DNA of 52,186 nucleotides from JAJDFU01 sp964641965. Its GTDB lineage: Bacteria; Bacteroidota; Bacteroidia; Chitinophagales; Saprospiraceae. The stretch covers positions 1 through 52,186 of the forward strand of contig CAZXLD010000034.1 in NCBI GenBank assembly GCA_964641965.1, in the 5' to 3' direction. This document shows positions 44,682-52,186 of the stretch, in pieces. Below the pieces are notes generated by a model. That model ran no database searches. It was not told the origin of the DNA and saw only the letters and a list, made by a program, of their open reading frames with translations. The position numbers and the translations under genes are program-made. The number at the start of each line of letters is the position of its first letter. Position 1 is the first letter of the stretch.

Positions 44682-45606
44682 CTAGAGCCTGGCGAGCCGT
44701 AGTTTCATCTTTTGCCAATTGATCCTGCAATTCAGTTAAGCTGTCAAATTGAATGTCTTGCCGTAAAAAGGAGACGAGCTCCAGGTCCAACTGATCCCCA
44801 TAGATATCTCGGTTGAAATCGAAAATATTAACCTCTATGGTCTTATTGGTGAGGTGTTTAAGGCTAGGACGGTCGCCAATATAAAGCATGCCTCCGTAGC
44901 GAACGCCCTCGTGCACTACCCAGACAGCATATATAGCATTGGGCGGTAACAATTTGTTCGCTTCCTCCAACTCCAGGTTGGCAGTAGGAAACCCCATCTT
45001 CCGGCCTAGGCTCTCTCCCGAAACAACCTTTCCGGATAGTGGATAAGGATGGCCTAGCAGCAAGTTGGCCTGCTCGATGTTTCCGGCCTCTATAGCTTGT
45101 CGGATCTTCGTAGAGCTTATCACCATATCGTCGGCTTCTTGTTTTTCGATCACTTCTAGCTGGAAGCCCGCTTTGTCTGCATACCAATTGAGGTAACTAA
45201 CATCGCCTTGGCGCCCAGTGCCGAATCGATGATCGTAACCAATTACGATGTACTTTGGTTGAAACTTTTCCACCAACAGTTTTTCAATATATTCATCTGC
45301 TGTAAGTTGGGAAAATTCAACGGTAAAAGGAATGATCACCAGGTTATCCAGACCAAACCGATCCAGCAATTGAATTTTTTCCCGTTGGCTGCAAAGTAAT
45401 TTCAGCGTATCATCTGAGGGGTAAACTACCTGTCTGGGATGAGGGTAAAAGGTCAGGAGGACACTTTCTCCATTCACCTCTCTAGCCAACTGTTTCAGTT
45501 GCTGGATAATGGACTGGTGGCCCAGATGAATGCCGTCGAAAGAGCCGATTGTAATCACGGCATTTTTGAAAGCCGGCAGTTGGTTTAGATCGCGGAATAC
45601 TCGCAT
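44617..45606 (-). CDS. ribF: Bifunctional riboflavin kinase / FAD synthetase RibF
   Basis: RibF makes FMN and then FAD. ATG 45606 (MRVFRDLNQ) gives 329 residues; upstream non-ATG extensions are unlikely. The nucleotidyltransferase domain has TIGSFDGIHLGHQ and YDHRFG; STKIRQAIEAG leads into the flavokinase domain with GRKMGFPTANLE and VNIFDFNRDIYG. The last about 20 residues (after TARQALEQAEKKK) are an unusual extension encoded over the A11 run and overlapping the GT2 frame. A TACATTTG -7 box (minus, 45614-45621) lies just before the start, without a good -33 partner. Deletion of one A would fuse RibF to the GT2. Confidence 0.95.
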   Translation of the reverse strand: MRVFRDLNQLPAFKNAVITIGSFDGIHLGHQSIIQQLKQLAREVNGESVLLTFYPHPRQVVYPSDDTLKLLCSQREKIQLLDRFGLDNLVIIPFTVEFSQLTADEYIEKLLVEKFQPKYIVIGYDHRFGTGRQGDVSYLNWYADKAGFQLEVIEKQEADDMVISSTKIRQAIEAGNIEQANLLLGHPYPLSGKVVSGESLGRKMGFPTANLELEEANKLLPPNAIYAVWVVHEGVRYGGMLYIGDRPSLKHLTNKTIEVNIFDFNRDIYGDQLDLELVSFLRQDIQFDSLTELQDQLAKDETTARQALEQAEKKKRLQAASYGNSHSQL

Positions 45607-45613
45607 GGCGGTG

Positions 45614-45621
45614 CAAATGTA
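45614..45621 (-). promoter_or_regulatory. Minus-strand -7 box upstream of ribF
   Basis: TACATTTG on the minus strand is a full match to TAnnTTTG eight bases before the ribF ATG. A TTG at the usual -33 distance is not present, so the promoter is incomplete by consensus. Confidence 0.3.
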
Positions 45622-45807
45622 GGCCAAAACCAAGAGGATTGGGAATTTTTTAGATCCGGACCAAAGCCTTTTGGCAGTGCCGATGTATTCCATCCTCATT
45701 GGGCCCTGATAGATTAAACCCGGAACATCAATTTGCTTTTCCTTTCAAGGCCAGAACTCAAATGAAGGAAGAAATGTTTCTACTTTTACAGTATTCAACC
45801 ATTTATT

Positions 45808-46917
45808 TTGTCTAATTACAAGCAAGGAATTACGGCTCCCCAGGTTATGGAAACCCTGCGCAAGGTTCTGGATCCTAAAACGGGACAGGACTTGGTGTCT
45901 CAGGGGCGGATTCAGGACCTTCGAATTGAAGGTAACCAAGTCAACTTTACCGTGGAGTTGGACAGCCTGGCCAGTGAGCACAAAAGTGACCTCAATTTTT
46001 CCTGTATACAAGCCATTCAGGATGTGTTTCCGATGGCCCAGGTAAATGTACACTTGGTGGCTCGAACTGCTCAGTCCCAGCAATCCAATAATGCTTTACC
46101 GCACGTAAAGAATTTTGTGGCGGTAGCCTCGGGAAAAGGTGGTGTAGGTAAGTCAACGGTATCTGTGAATCTGGCTTTTGCGCTTCAAAAGTTGGGAGCA
46201 AGGGTTGGGTTACTGGATGCCGATCTATATGGACCCTCCATTCCCACCATGCTTGGCCTGCAGGGGCAGCGTCCTAAAGTGAAAGAAGTGTACGGAAAGC
46301 CCCGCCTGATCCCTTTGGAAAAAGAGGGTATGCCGGTCATGTCAGTCGGTTTTATTGTCGAACCTGAACAGGCGGTGGTATTGCGGGGGCCTCGATTGGC
46401 CGGATTGATCAAGCAGTTCCTTTTTGATTGTATTTGGCCGGAGTTGGATTATTTGATTATCGACCTTCCGCCTGGGACAGGAGATGTGCAATTGAGTCTG
46501 GTGCAAACCATTCCTGTCACTGGAGCTGTTCTGGTCACCACCCCACAGGAAGTAGCCATAGCCGATGCGGTGAAGGCGATGAATATGTTTTTGCTACCTT
46601 CTATCAACGTCCCTATTTTAGGGGTAGTAGAGAATATGTCCTGGTTTACACCAGCCGAACTACCCGATAATAAGTACTTTATTTTTGGGGAAGGAGGTGG
46701 AAAAAAGTTAGCGAAATTGAGCCAGTCCATTTTGTTGGGTCAGGTACCCTTAGTACAAGGTATACGCGAGGGAAGTGACCAAGGAAAACCCATTGTATTA
46801 CAGGAAGACCATCCAGGGAGTACTTATTTTTCCAAGATTGCTCAGAATACCCTTCGACAAATTGTAGTTCGGCATGAAACCTTAGAGCCAACCCGTATTG
46901 TTAAAATGAGTAATTAA
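45808..46917 (+). CDS. mrp: Mrp/NBP35-type P-loop ATPase for Fe-S cluster transfer
   Basis: The ApbC/Mrp ATPase that holds and hands on Fe-S clusters. The N-terminal FSCA/MIP18-like domain (about residues 10-85: VMETLRKVLDPKTGQDLVS) is followed by the P-loop GKGGVGKSTVSVNLAF and DADLYGPSIPTMLG, then DLPPGTGDVQLS and NMSWFT. Like its Bacteroidota relatives it lacks the C-terminal CxxC of E. coli Mrp. The start is TTG 45808, since the first ATG (45847) would cut into helix 1 of the FSCA domain. It is followed by the NifU-domain gene after 9 bases. Confidence 0.93.
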   Translation: MSNYKQGITAPQVMETLRKVLDPKTGQDLVSQGRIQDLRIEGNQVNFTVELDSLASEHKSDLNFSCIQAIQDVFPMAQVNVHLVARTAQSQQSNNALPHVKNFVAVASGKGGVGKSTVSVNLAFALQKLGARVGLLDADLYGPSIPTMLGLQGQRPKVKEVYGKPRLIPLEKEGMPVMSVGFIVEPEQAVVLRGPRLAGLIKQFLFDCIWPELDYLIIDLPPGTGDVQLSLVQTIPVTGAVLVTTPQEVAIADAVKAMNMFLLPSINVPILGVVENMSWFTPAELPDNKYFIFGEGGGKKLAKLSQSILLGQVPLVQGIREGSDQGKPIVLQEDHPGSTYFSKIAQNTLRQIVVRHETLEPTRIVKMSN

Positions 46918-46926
46918 ATCGAGATT

Positions 46927-47196
46927 ATGACGCATCAAGAGAAGCAGGAATTGACCAAGCGAGTAGATCAGGCTCTTGATCAGGTTCGCCCCCACTTGGC
47001 GGTAGACGGTGGGAATGTGGAATTGGTAGAAGTCACAGCAGACAAACTAGTCCGTATCAAATGGCTGGGTACCTGTGTGAATTGCAATATGTCTGTAATG
47101 ACTATGCGTGCAGGTATTGAATCTACGATTCGTACCTCTATTCCTGATATTACCGGGGTAGAAGCTATAAATGGTATAGAGTTAGAAACGAAATGA
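46927..47196 (+). CDS. NifU C-terminal-domain Fe-S scaffold protein
   Basis: An 89-residue single NifU-like domain; the CVNC motif in GTCVNCNMSVMTMRAGIE binds a [4Fe-4S] cluster between two subunits, and RPHLAVDGGNVELVE is the usual N-terminal helix-strand segment. Such proteins (Nfu type) deliver clusters to client enzymes. It lies between mrp and pyrF, and its stop overlaps the pyrF start by 4 bases. Confidence 0.95.
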   Translation: MTHQEKQELTKRVDQALDQVRPHLAVDGGNVELVEVTADKLVRIKWLGTCVNCNMSVMTMRAGIESTIRTSIPDITGVEAINGIELETK

Positions 47197-48026
47197 ACCG
47201 CCAGGAACTGGTCAATTTGATTCGGGTAAGGCGTTCTTTCCTTTGTGTGGGTTTAGATCCTGATCCGGATCGTATGCCGCCTCATTTACGCCAGGCAGAT
47301 GACCCAATGCTTACCTTTAATAAGAGAATTATTGATGCGACGCGTGATCTTTGCGTAGCATATAAACCCAATACTGCTTTTTATGAGGCTCTTGGTGTTC
47401 CGGGATGGGAACTACTTGAACAGACGATCTCCTACATAGGTGATGCGCATTTTATCATTGCTGATGCAAAGCGTGGAGATATAGGGAATACTTCTAAACG
47501 CTACGCAAAAGCTTTTTTTGAACAGCTGGGGGCCGATGCATTGACGGTTGCCCCTTACATGGGGGAAGATTCGATCACTCCCTTCCTGGGTTTTGAAGGT
47601 AAATGGGCCATCCTCCTAGCCCTGACTTCCAACTCCGGATCTGCAGATTTTCAGACCTTGGGCCTTGCAGATCAATCCCATGCCCTTTTCGAAGAAGTAC
47701 TGAGCCAGGCCGGCCATTGGGGAAGCCCGGATGAACTCATGTTCGTGGTTGGTGCAACTCATCCAGAAAAGCTGGCGGATATCCGCCGGTTGGTACCGGA
47801 GCATTTTTTATTAGTACCTGGAATAGGGGCTCAAGGGGGTTCATTGGAATTGGTATGTCAATTCGGACTAAATCAAGAAGTAGGCATATTGGTTAATGCT
47901 TCGCGGAGTATTTTGTATGCAGGTTCGGGAGCAGATTTTACCACTCTAGCCAGAGCAGAAGCGCAACGGCTTCAGCAAGAGATGGAAGGTATTTTAATGG
48001 GAAGTTCTATGTTTCAGGACCAATGA
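47193..48026 (+). CDS. pyrF: Orotidine-5'-phosphate decarboxylase (subfamily 2)
   Basis: Last step of UMP synthesis. 277 residues, longer than the E. coli type and typical of the subfamily 2 found in Bacteroidota, Actinobacteria and Myxococcota. The catalytic Lys/Asp array is in IIADAKRGDIGNTSKRYA; substrate phosphate is bound by VPGIGAQGG and NASRSILYAG. It starts at ATGA 47193, overlapping the NifU-domain gene by 4 bases, and ends the mrp operon. Confidence 0.96.
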   Translation: MNRQELVNLIRVRRSFLCVGLDPDPDRMPPHLRQADDPMLTFNKRIIDATRDLCVAYKPNTAFYEALGVPGWELLEQTISYIGDAHFIIADAKRGDIGNTSKRYAKAFFEQLGADALTVAPYMGEDSITPFLGFEGKWAILLALTSNSGSADFQTLGLADQSHALFEEVLSQAGHWGSPDELMFVVGATHPEKLADIRRLVPEHFLLVPGIGAQGGSLELVCQFGLNQEVGILVNASRSILYAGSGADFTTLARAEAQRLQQEMEGILMGSSMFQDQ

Positions 48027-48290
48027 TTCATAATGCCATTTTTTAGACTGCTAAAAATTGAAAAAGGCCTTGCCATCGAAAGGGGCAAGCATAGCAGGGT
48101 GGATTAATTGGCTTTACCATTTCAAATTTGGACAGGTAAGCATTCAAGGTTACCATCCTCTAGTTGGTTTGGTTGTGTTTGAGAATCTTTACCCTAGGGT
48201 GTGTTTGGAAAATGTTTTTGGTGGCGAGAAAGAGCATTTCGCAGCACAAAGGGTATTATTCAGACACACCCTCAATTGAAGGTGATGAAA
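48027..48290. other. Intergenic region between convergent genes
   Basis: I see no gene here. TTTTTAG (48043-48050 region) and CTAAAAA (about 48051-48057) form a weak AT-rich hairpin just after pyrF that could end transcription. A 73-codon frame from a TTG (48058-48279) has no recognisable features. Confidence 0.35.
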
Positions 48291-49688
48291 TCACATTTCT
48301 TCAGGAATAGGCACACATTTCACTTCCGGGTGTTTGCTTAAAAAGCCTCGAATAATAGGCGTAGTTTCAGGATTTCCAACAACTGGGCGTATGCAATCCT
48401 CTATTTCTTCCAGCCCAAAAGAACCTCCGTTCTCCAGGTAACCAAAACCTGCAAATCGACTTTGTTGCACTTTGATCACAGCGAGTTCGTCTGGATTTCG
48501 TCCCTGGTCCAAGAGGTAAAAGTCCTGATCAAATACCTTGGTTAAATACTTTCCAGCCTCTTCAGCTCTTTCGTTATAGGCTTCTGGGGATTCCAGTTCG
48601 GCACAGGCACCCCGGCATTTTTTTAAATGGAAATTAAAACAGGTACCATTTCCTTTCTCCTGACCGGCCAATCGTCCGCAAAGCTCATATTGTTCCATGG
48701 CCCATTTCAGTCGGCGATTGGCTCCGCCCATTTTGGGATGCTCGGATAGGAGATCCATTTCCTTTCGGCTTTTCTTCGTGATCCGGTCTACCTTGTAGCG
48801 GTGATACCCATTCTTGTCGGTGTAGGAAAAGATTCCAAAGGGAAATCGCTTCATTTTCTGGGCTCGGTTGATGGGGGGCTTCAGCCGTTTGATTTCTTGG
48901 GATTCGATCAATAACGCAATTAATTCGCTACCTGTAAGTTGGTACGTGATTTCGTGAACTTGGCGTTGGAGCAGGTTGCCTTTTGCGGTTCTGTCCTTGA
49001 AATGCTCGAAGATCCGCTTCTTGATGTGAATGCTTTTACCCACGTAAAGTACATTTCCCTTTTCATCATGGAAGTAGTACACCCCACAAGATTCGGGTAG
49101 CGCATGCAATTGCTCCAGGCTGATCTGTTTAGGCAGGAAGGATTCTTTTACCCCCATATTGATCAACTGACCTACTTGCTCCTTGCTGTGCTGTTGTTCG
49201 AAAATTAGACCCAGCAGATGAGCGGTTGCCTGGGCATCGGCCAGGGCACGGTGTCTGGCAGCAGTGGGGATATCGAAATGGCGAATCAGGTTGCCCAAAC
49301 TGTAAGAGGATAAGCCGGGGAACACCTTCCGAGTCAGGCGGACCGTACAAAGCTGTTTTCGAGTAAAGGTGTAGCCCAATCGTCGGAATTCGTGTTGTAA
49401 AAAACTATAATCAAAACGGACGTTGTGGGCTACGAAAATGGTTTTCTCCGTGAGTTCTACGATTTGCCGAGCTACTTCATAAAATTTGGGTGCATGTTGC
49501 ACCATTTCCTGGGTAATGCCCGTCAATTGGGTGATGCCATAAGGGATGTAGCATTCGGGATTGATCAGGGATTCCCAGGCTTCAACGACTTCTTTCCCAT
49601 CGTAAATTACGATACCGATCTCGGTGATCTTGTCCCGGCTGGCCCGGCCGCCGGTGGTTTCCACATCAATGATGGCGTAGCGTTTCAC
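48291..49688 (-). CDS. DEDDh exonuclease fused to a GIY-YIG (UvrC-like) nuclease
   Basis: A 465-residue, two-nuclease protein. Residues 1-170 are a DnaQ-like 3'-5' exonuclease: Asp8 and Glu10 (IDVETTGG), Asp in HNVRFDYSFL and His/Asp in ARHRALADAQAT. Residues about 200-285 are a GIY-YIG domain (SCGVYYFHDEKG, LYVGKSIHIKKRI), and a Cys-bearing C-terminal part follows (FNFHLKKCRGACAEL resembles UvrC). There is no UvrC endonuclease/HhH half. Such fusions are widespread in Bacteroidota and Actinobacteria and are presumed repair nucleases. The start is GTG 49688. Catalytic residues of both domains appear intact. Confidence 0.93.
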   Translation of the reverse strand: MKRYAIIDVETTGGRASRDKITEIGIVIYDGKEVVEAWESLINPECYIPYGITQLTGITQEMVQHAPKFYEVARQIVELTEKTIFVAHNVRFDYSFLQHEFRRLGYTFTRKQLCTVRLTRKVFPGLSSYSLGNLIRHFDIPTAARHRALADAQATAHLLGLIFEQQHSKEQVGQLINMGVKESFLPKQISLEQLHALPESCGVYYFHDEKGNVLYVGKSIHIKKRIFEHFKDRTAKGNLLQRQVHEITYQLTGSELIALLIESQEIKRLKPPINRAQKMKRFPFGIFSYTDKNGYHRYKVDRITKKSRKEMDLLSEHPKMGGANRRLKWAMEQYELCGRLAGQEKGNGTCFNFHLKKCRGACAELESPEAYNERAEEAGKYLTKVFDQDFYLLDQGRNPDELAVIKVQQSRFAGFGYLENGGSFGLEEIEDCIRPVVGNPETTPIIRGFLSKHPEVKCVPIPEEM

Positions 49689-49821
49689 GGGAGGCAGTTA
49701 GAGGTTGACGGAAGATGATTGACGATTGACCATTTGTAAAGTTGAAGAAATGGGATAGTTGTACTACTGATCGTATTCATTGCTTTATCTTAACCCTTGT
49801 GCAAATAAAACTTTTTGTTGC

Positions 49822-51024
49822 ATGAAGATAAAATTTATTGTAGTTTTTATCCAATTTGTGTTTTTGGCATGTACGCCAACTTCAACAGAAGAAACCGAAG
49901 TGAAGGCGCCTCCGCCGGTGCGTACCGGAGCGGAACGTATGGAAGCCTTGATGCCTCGACTCTCGAATAAAAGCCTGGGGTTGGTGGTGCATCCGGCCTC
50001 GATGGTAGGGAATTCGCATTTGGTAGATACGCTATTGGCCAAAGGACTGGATGTGGTTAAGATCTTTGGGCCAGAGCACGGGTTTCGCGGAGAGGCTGCT
50101 GATGGAGAAGGGGTGGAAGACGGGAAGGACCCCAAAACAGGTATATTTGTTATCTCCTTGTATGGAAGCAAAAAGAAACCGGCTCCTGTAGATTTAGAAG
50201 GACTGGATGTGCTGGTTTATGATTTACAAGATGTAGGTGTTCGATTTTACACTTATATATCCACCCTACATTATTTGATGGAAGCTTGTGCAGAAGCCGA
50301 CTTGCCACTCCTGGTTTTGGATCGCCCTAATCCCCATGGGCATTATACGGATGGTCCTATTCTGGAAGCTGAATTTCAATCATTCGTGGGGATGCATCCG
50401 ATCCCGATCGTGCATGGGTTAACGGTGGGCGAATTGGCTTTGTTGATCAATGGGGAGGGCTGGCTAGGCGATGGAAAAAAATGCCGACTGGAAGTAGTGA
50501 CTTGTGATCATTACGACCATCAGACTCGCTACACGCTGCAGGTACCTCCTTCTCCCAATTTACCTAATATGCGAGCTGTTTATTTGTATCCTTCTCTGGC
50601 CTTTTTTGAAGGAACGGTAATTAGTGTAGGTAGAGGTACCGATTATCCTTTTCAATGGTTTGGGCATCCGGAATTGGAAGGGGAGGTGTTGTTTACTCCT
50701 CAGCCAAATGCAGGCTCCAAATATCCCCCTTTGGAAGGGCAAGCGTGCCGAGGGTTTGACCTGCATAAAATTGATCCGCTAAGTGTGCGAGAAAGTCGGC
50801 AACTGGACCTGGGCTGGTTGCTTGAAACTTACCGCCAATTTCCAGAAAAGGATTCCTTTTTTCTGGATTCGGGTTATTTTGAAAAACTGGTAGGTACCAA
50901 AACGTTAAGAAAACAAATACAAGGGGGCTTAAGCCCGGAAAAGATACGGGCCAGCTGGCAGAAAGACCTCCAAGCCTACCGGCAAATGGTGAAGCCGTAT
51001 TTGTTGTACGGCGGGTTTAGGTAA
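49822..51024 (+). CDS. namZ: DUF1343 / NamZ-type exo-beta-N-acetylmuramidase lipoprotein
   Basis: ATG 49822 gives 400 residues with a lipoprotein signal (MKIKFIVVFIQFVFLACT, Cys17). The body matches the DUF1343 family throughout: GLVVHPASMVGNSHLVDTL, IFGPEHGFRGEA, DVLVYDLQDVGVRFYTYIST, VLDRPNPHG, PPSPNLPN and GRGTDYPFQW. NamZ enzymes remove terminal MurNAc from peptidoglycan fragments and are paired in Bacteroidota with NagZ and muropeptidases for wall recycling; Glu in GPEHG is presumed catalytic. A TTG 42 bases upstream is not needed. Its partners are not in the window. Confidence 0.93.
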   Translation: MKIKFIVVFIQFVFLACTPTSTEETEVKAPPPVRTGAERMEALMPRLSNKSLGLVVHPASMVGNSHLVDTLLAKGLDVVKIFGPEHGFRGEAADGEGVEDGKDPKTGIFVISLYGSKKKPAPVDLEGLDVLVYDLQDVGVRFYTYISTLHYLMEACAEADLPLLVLDRPNPHGHYTDGPILEAEFQSFVGMHPIPIVHGLTVGELALLINGEGWLGDGKKCRLEVVTCDHYDHQTRYTLQVPPSPNLPNMRAVYLYPSLAFFEGTVISVGRGTDYPFQWFGHPELEGEVLFTPQPNAGSKYPPLEGQACRGFDLHKIDPLSVRESRQLDLGWLLETYRQFPEKDSFFLDSGYFEKLVGTKTLRKQIQGGLSPEKIRASWQKDLQAYRQMVKPYLLYGGFR

Positions 51025-51265
51025 GATAGAGTGGAGGAGTGCAGAACGTATAAGTAGGGGTGGAAAATCGGCGTTCTTTTTTGATGTTCTTAGAATTGAC
51101 TTGATGGATTTATACTGACGCAAGTTTAAAATGACCTATTTAAAAATGGAGAAAACAGCCAAACTTGGTCAGCCCCGACGACAAGTGTCGGGATTAAGGA
51201 CATTATACCATTTCAAGAAATGCTGTATTTAAGTGACAGGCCGTTTTCAACTTAAAATGGTATTA
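51025..51265. other. Intergenic region with hairpin and palindrome copy
   Basis: It carries a hairpin of CCCGAC and GTCGGG with a 7-base loop (about 51175-51193), a split left arm ATACCATTT (51206-51214) and the second copy of the palindrome core (51244-51265). No gene is seen. Confidence 0.6.
51244..51265. repeat. Second copy of the palindrome core
   Basis: These 22 bases are identical to 13303-13324. The perfect left arm seen at 13295 is absent; a related ATACCATTT lies about 30 bases upstream. Its last three bases, TTA, form the left target-site duplication of the IS5-family element. Confidence 0.8.
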
Positions 51266-52131
51266 GAGGCTGTTTGGGAATTTAATTTGGTTTATCATTT
51301 GATTTTGGCCAAGACCATTGAAATATTTCCGAGATACAGGAATGCTACCGAACTTTCTACTGTATGCTCGTAGTCGATGACCAGTCTTCTGAAAAAATAG
51401 TGCCAAGAAATGGTTCTTTCCACCACCCAGCGCTGAGCTTCCAAGGCAAATCCTCTCGTTCCCTCAGGCCTTTCAGGTACCTCAAATGCAAGTCCTATTT
51501 CCGTGGCTTTCTCAGCGAAAGCGCCTTGATAAGCTTTGTCCCCAAGAATTTTCTCCAAGTGTTCCATTTGTTGTGTAATATCTTCAAGTATGGGGCCTGC
51601 TGCCTGACTATCGTGCTCATTGGCCGGGTGAACAATAACCCGCCAAATCCTTCCGATCGTATCGGTGAAGAACTGCCGTTTTCGTCCGTTGATCTTCTTA
51701 TGACCATCTACTCCTCGGAACTCGAATATCATCGGGGCCAGCTTAACACTTTGACTATCAACTAATCCCAGACTGGGACTGGATTTTCTTTTCAGTGCCT
51801 TGCGTTCCAACCGGTTCAGCGCTTCATTGATCCTTTCAAGTGTCCCATCGGCCCTCCAGCGGTAGAAATAGTAGTAGACGGCTTGCCAATCCGGGAAGGA
51901 CTGATCCAGGTTCCTCCACTGGCTACCCGTTCGGGTTATCCAGAGAATAGCGTCAAAAACATCCCGAAGATCGAGTACCCGAAGCCGTTGCACGGGCAAA
52001 TAATCCTTAATAACTTTCCATTGGCTGTCGGTCAGCCGCTCGTAGCGAGTGGTCATCTTTATGAGTTTTGGTTGACCCATAAGATATGACCGGCAGTTAT
52101 TATTCGTTATTTCAAAATCCCAAACAAGCTC
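51266..52131. mobile_element. Complete IS5-family insertion sequence (866 bp)
   Basis: The ends GAGGCTGTTTGGGAATTTAA (51266-51285) and the complement of 52112-52131 match at 16 of 20 positions and form terminal inverted repeats. TTA directly flanks both ends (51263-51265 and 52132-52134), the 3-bp TNA-type target duplication known for the IS1031 group. One transposase gene fills the element. Intact duplication and frame suggest a recent insertion. Confidence 0.88.
51295..52080 (-). CDS. IS5-family DDE transposase
   Basis: A 261-residue transposase. LTDSQWKVIKDYLP begins the N-terminal IS5 domain (DUF4096-like; ILWITRTGSQWRNL follows), and the DDE triad is seen as Asp in LGLVDSQSVKL, Asp in ILGDKAYQG and Glu in RWVVERTISWHYFFRRL, with the Y-R-E signature of the IS4/IS5 superfamily. 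The start is ATG 52080, 51 bases inside the right end. The frame is uninterrupted, so the element may be active. Confidence 0.93.
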   Translation of the reverse strand: MGQPKLIKMTTRYERLTDSQWKVIKDYLPVQRLRVLDLRDVFDAILWITRTGSQWRNLDQSFPDWQAVYYYFYRWRADGTLERINEALNRLERKALKRKSSPSLGLVDSQSVKLAPMIFEFRGVDGHKKINGRKRQFFTDTIGRIWRVIVHPANEHDSQAAGPILEDITQQMEHLEKILGDKAYQGAFAEKATEIGLAFEVPERPEGTRGFALEAQRWVVERTISWHYFFRRLVIDYEHTVESSVAFLYLGNISMVLAKIK

Positions 52132-52136
52132 TTAGA

Positions 52137-52186
52137 ATGAAGACCACAACCACCATAGTAATATTGCTTTTTTGTTCCTTTTCTAT
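52137..52186 (+). CDS. Start of a secreted protein gene, cut by the window edge
   Basis: ATG 52137 opens 16 codons, MKTTTTIVILLFCSFS, which read as the first half of a signal peptide. The coding body lies beyond the window. It begins 5 bases after the IS5-family element, so the insertion has separated it from its original upstream region. The product is unknown. Confidence 0.55.
   Translation, partial: MKTTTTIVILLFCSFS

Noticed and set aside
45622..45807. FMN riboswitch upstream of ribF or mrp
   Set aside because: The space before ribF has no room for the six-helix FMN aptamer and none of its conserved words are visible.
48058..48279. 73-codon frame after pyrF starting at TTG
   Set aside because: No recognisable motif, no promoter, lies between convergent genes; treated as intergenic.

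Overview
The window reads as chromosomal DNA of a Bacteroidota, most likely of the Saprospiria/Lewinella type. The evidence is a Bacteroidota-style divergent lptD / amidase-MCE block, SPOR-tailed amidase, upstream boxes that fit the Bacteroidota promoter TTG-N19-21-TAnnTTTG, almost no Shine-Dalgarno sequences, and intergenic heptanucleotide arrays whose spurious translations are common in that group. The genus is inference. I see no rRNA, tRNA or CRISPR array.

Layout. 1-9.2 kb is envelope biology: murB, then a minus-strand amidase-MCE pair divergent from lptD, then a minus-strand outer-membrane barrel and a secreted repeat protein. 9.4-14.3 kb holds rimO, a small membrane protein, a lipoprotein MsrB, a helical unknown, a DUF5684-type membrane protein and a PhzF protein. 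14.3-21.8 kb holds a giant AsmA-like protein and a tight operon of three tandem secreted paralogues that look like CotH-type kinases. 22.4-31.5 kb is mostly housekeeping (tyrS, a LolE-like permease, xseB, a family-39 glycosyltransferase, an LTxxQ/Spy-like protein, ruvB, icd, an A-type Fe-S carrier). 31.7-35.7 kb holds a membrane-anchored unknown, a BFN/UVR protein, an aminopeptidase P and an alpha/beta hydrolase. 35.8-40.1 kb is a signalling-like module: a secreted TPR-CHAT protease candidate convergent with an ECF sigma factor and a single-span TPR protein. 40.2-45.6 kb is a minus-strand operon ribF - GT2 - rluA-type - 2OG oxygenase - GT39. 45.8-48.0 kb is mrp-nifU-pyrF; then come a DEDDh/GIY-YIG nuclease fusion, a NamZ-type lipoprotein and a complete IS5-family element sitting just upstream of a truncated secreted-protein gene at the right edge.

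How the genes work together. Three transport or assembly proteins (LptD, MCE, AsmA-like) and two peptidoglycan hydrolases (amidase, NamZ) plus MurB make the window rich in envelope maintenance. Mrp, the NifU-domain protein and the A-type carrier act in Fe-S delivery, which RimO needs.

The most unusual signals are: (1) the GT2 gene has no usable start codon and lies one frame away from ribF across an A11 run, so that loss of one A would fuse them; (2) the three tandem CotH-like kinase candidates; (3) the sigma / TPR / CHAT convergent module; (4) composite intergenic elements built from two kinds of heptad repeats around identical linker sequences at 22.0 and 32.3 kb; (5) a 12-bp palindrome whose second copy was hit by the IS5 element.
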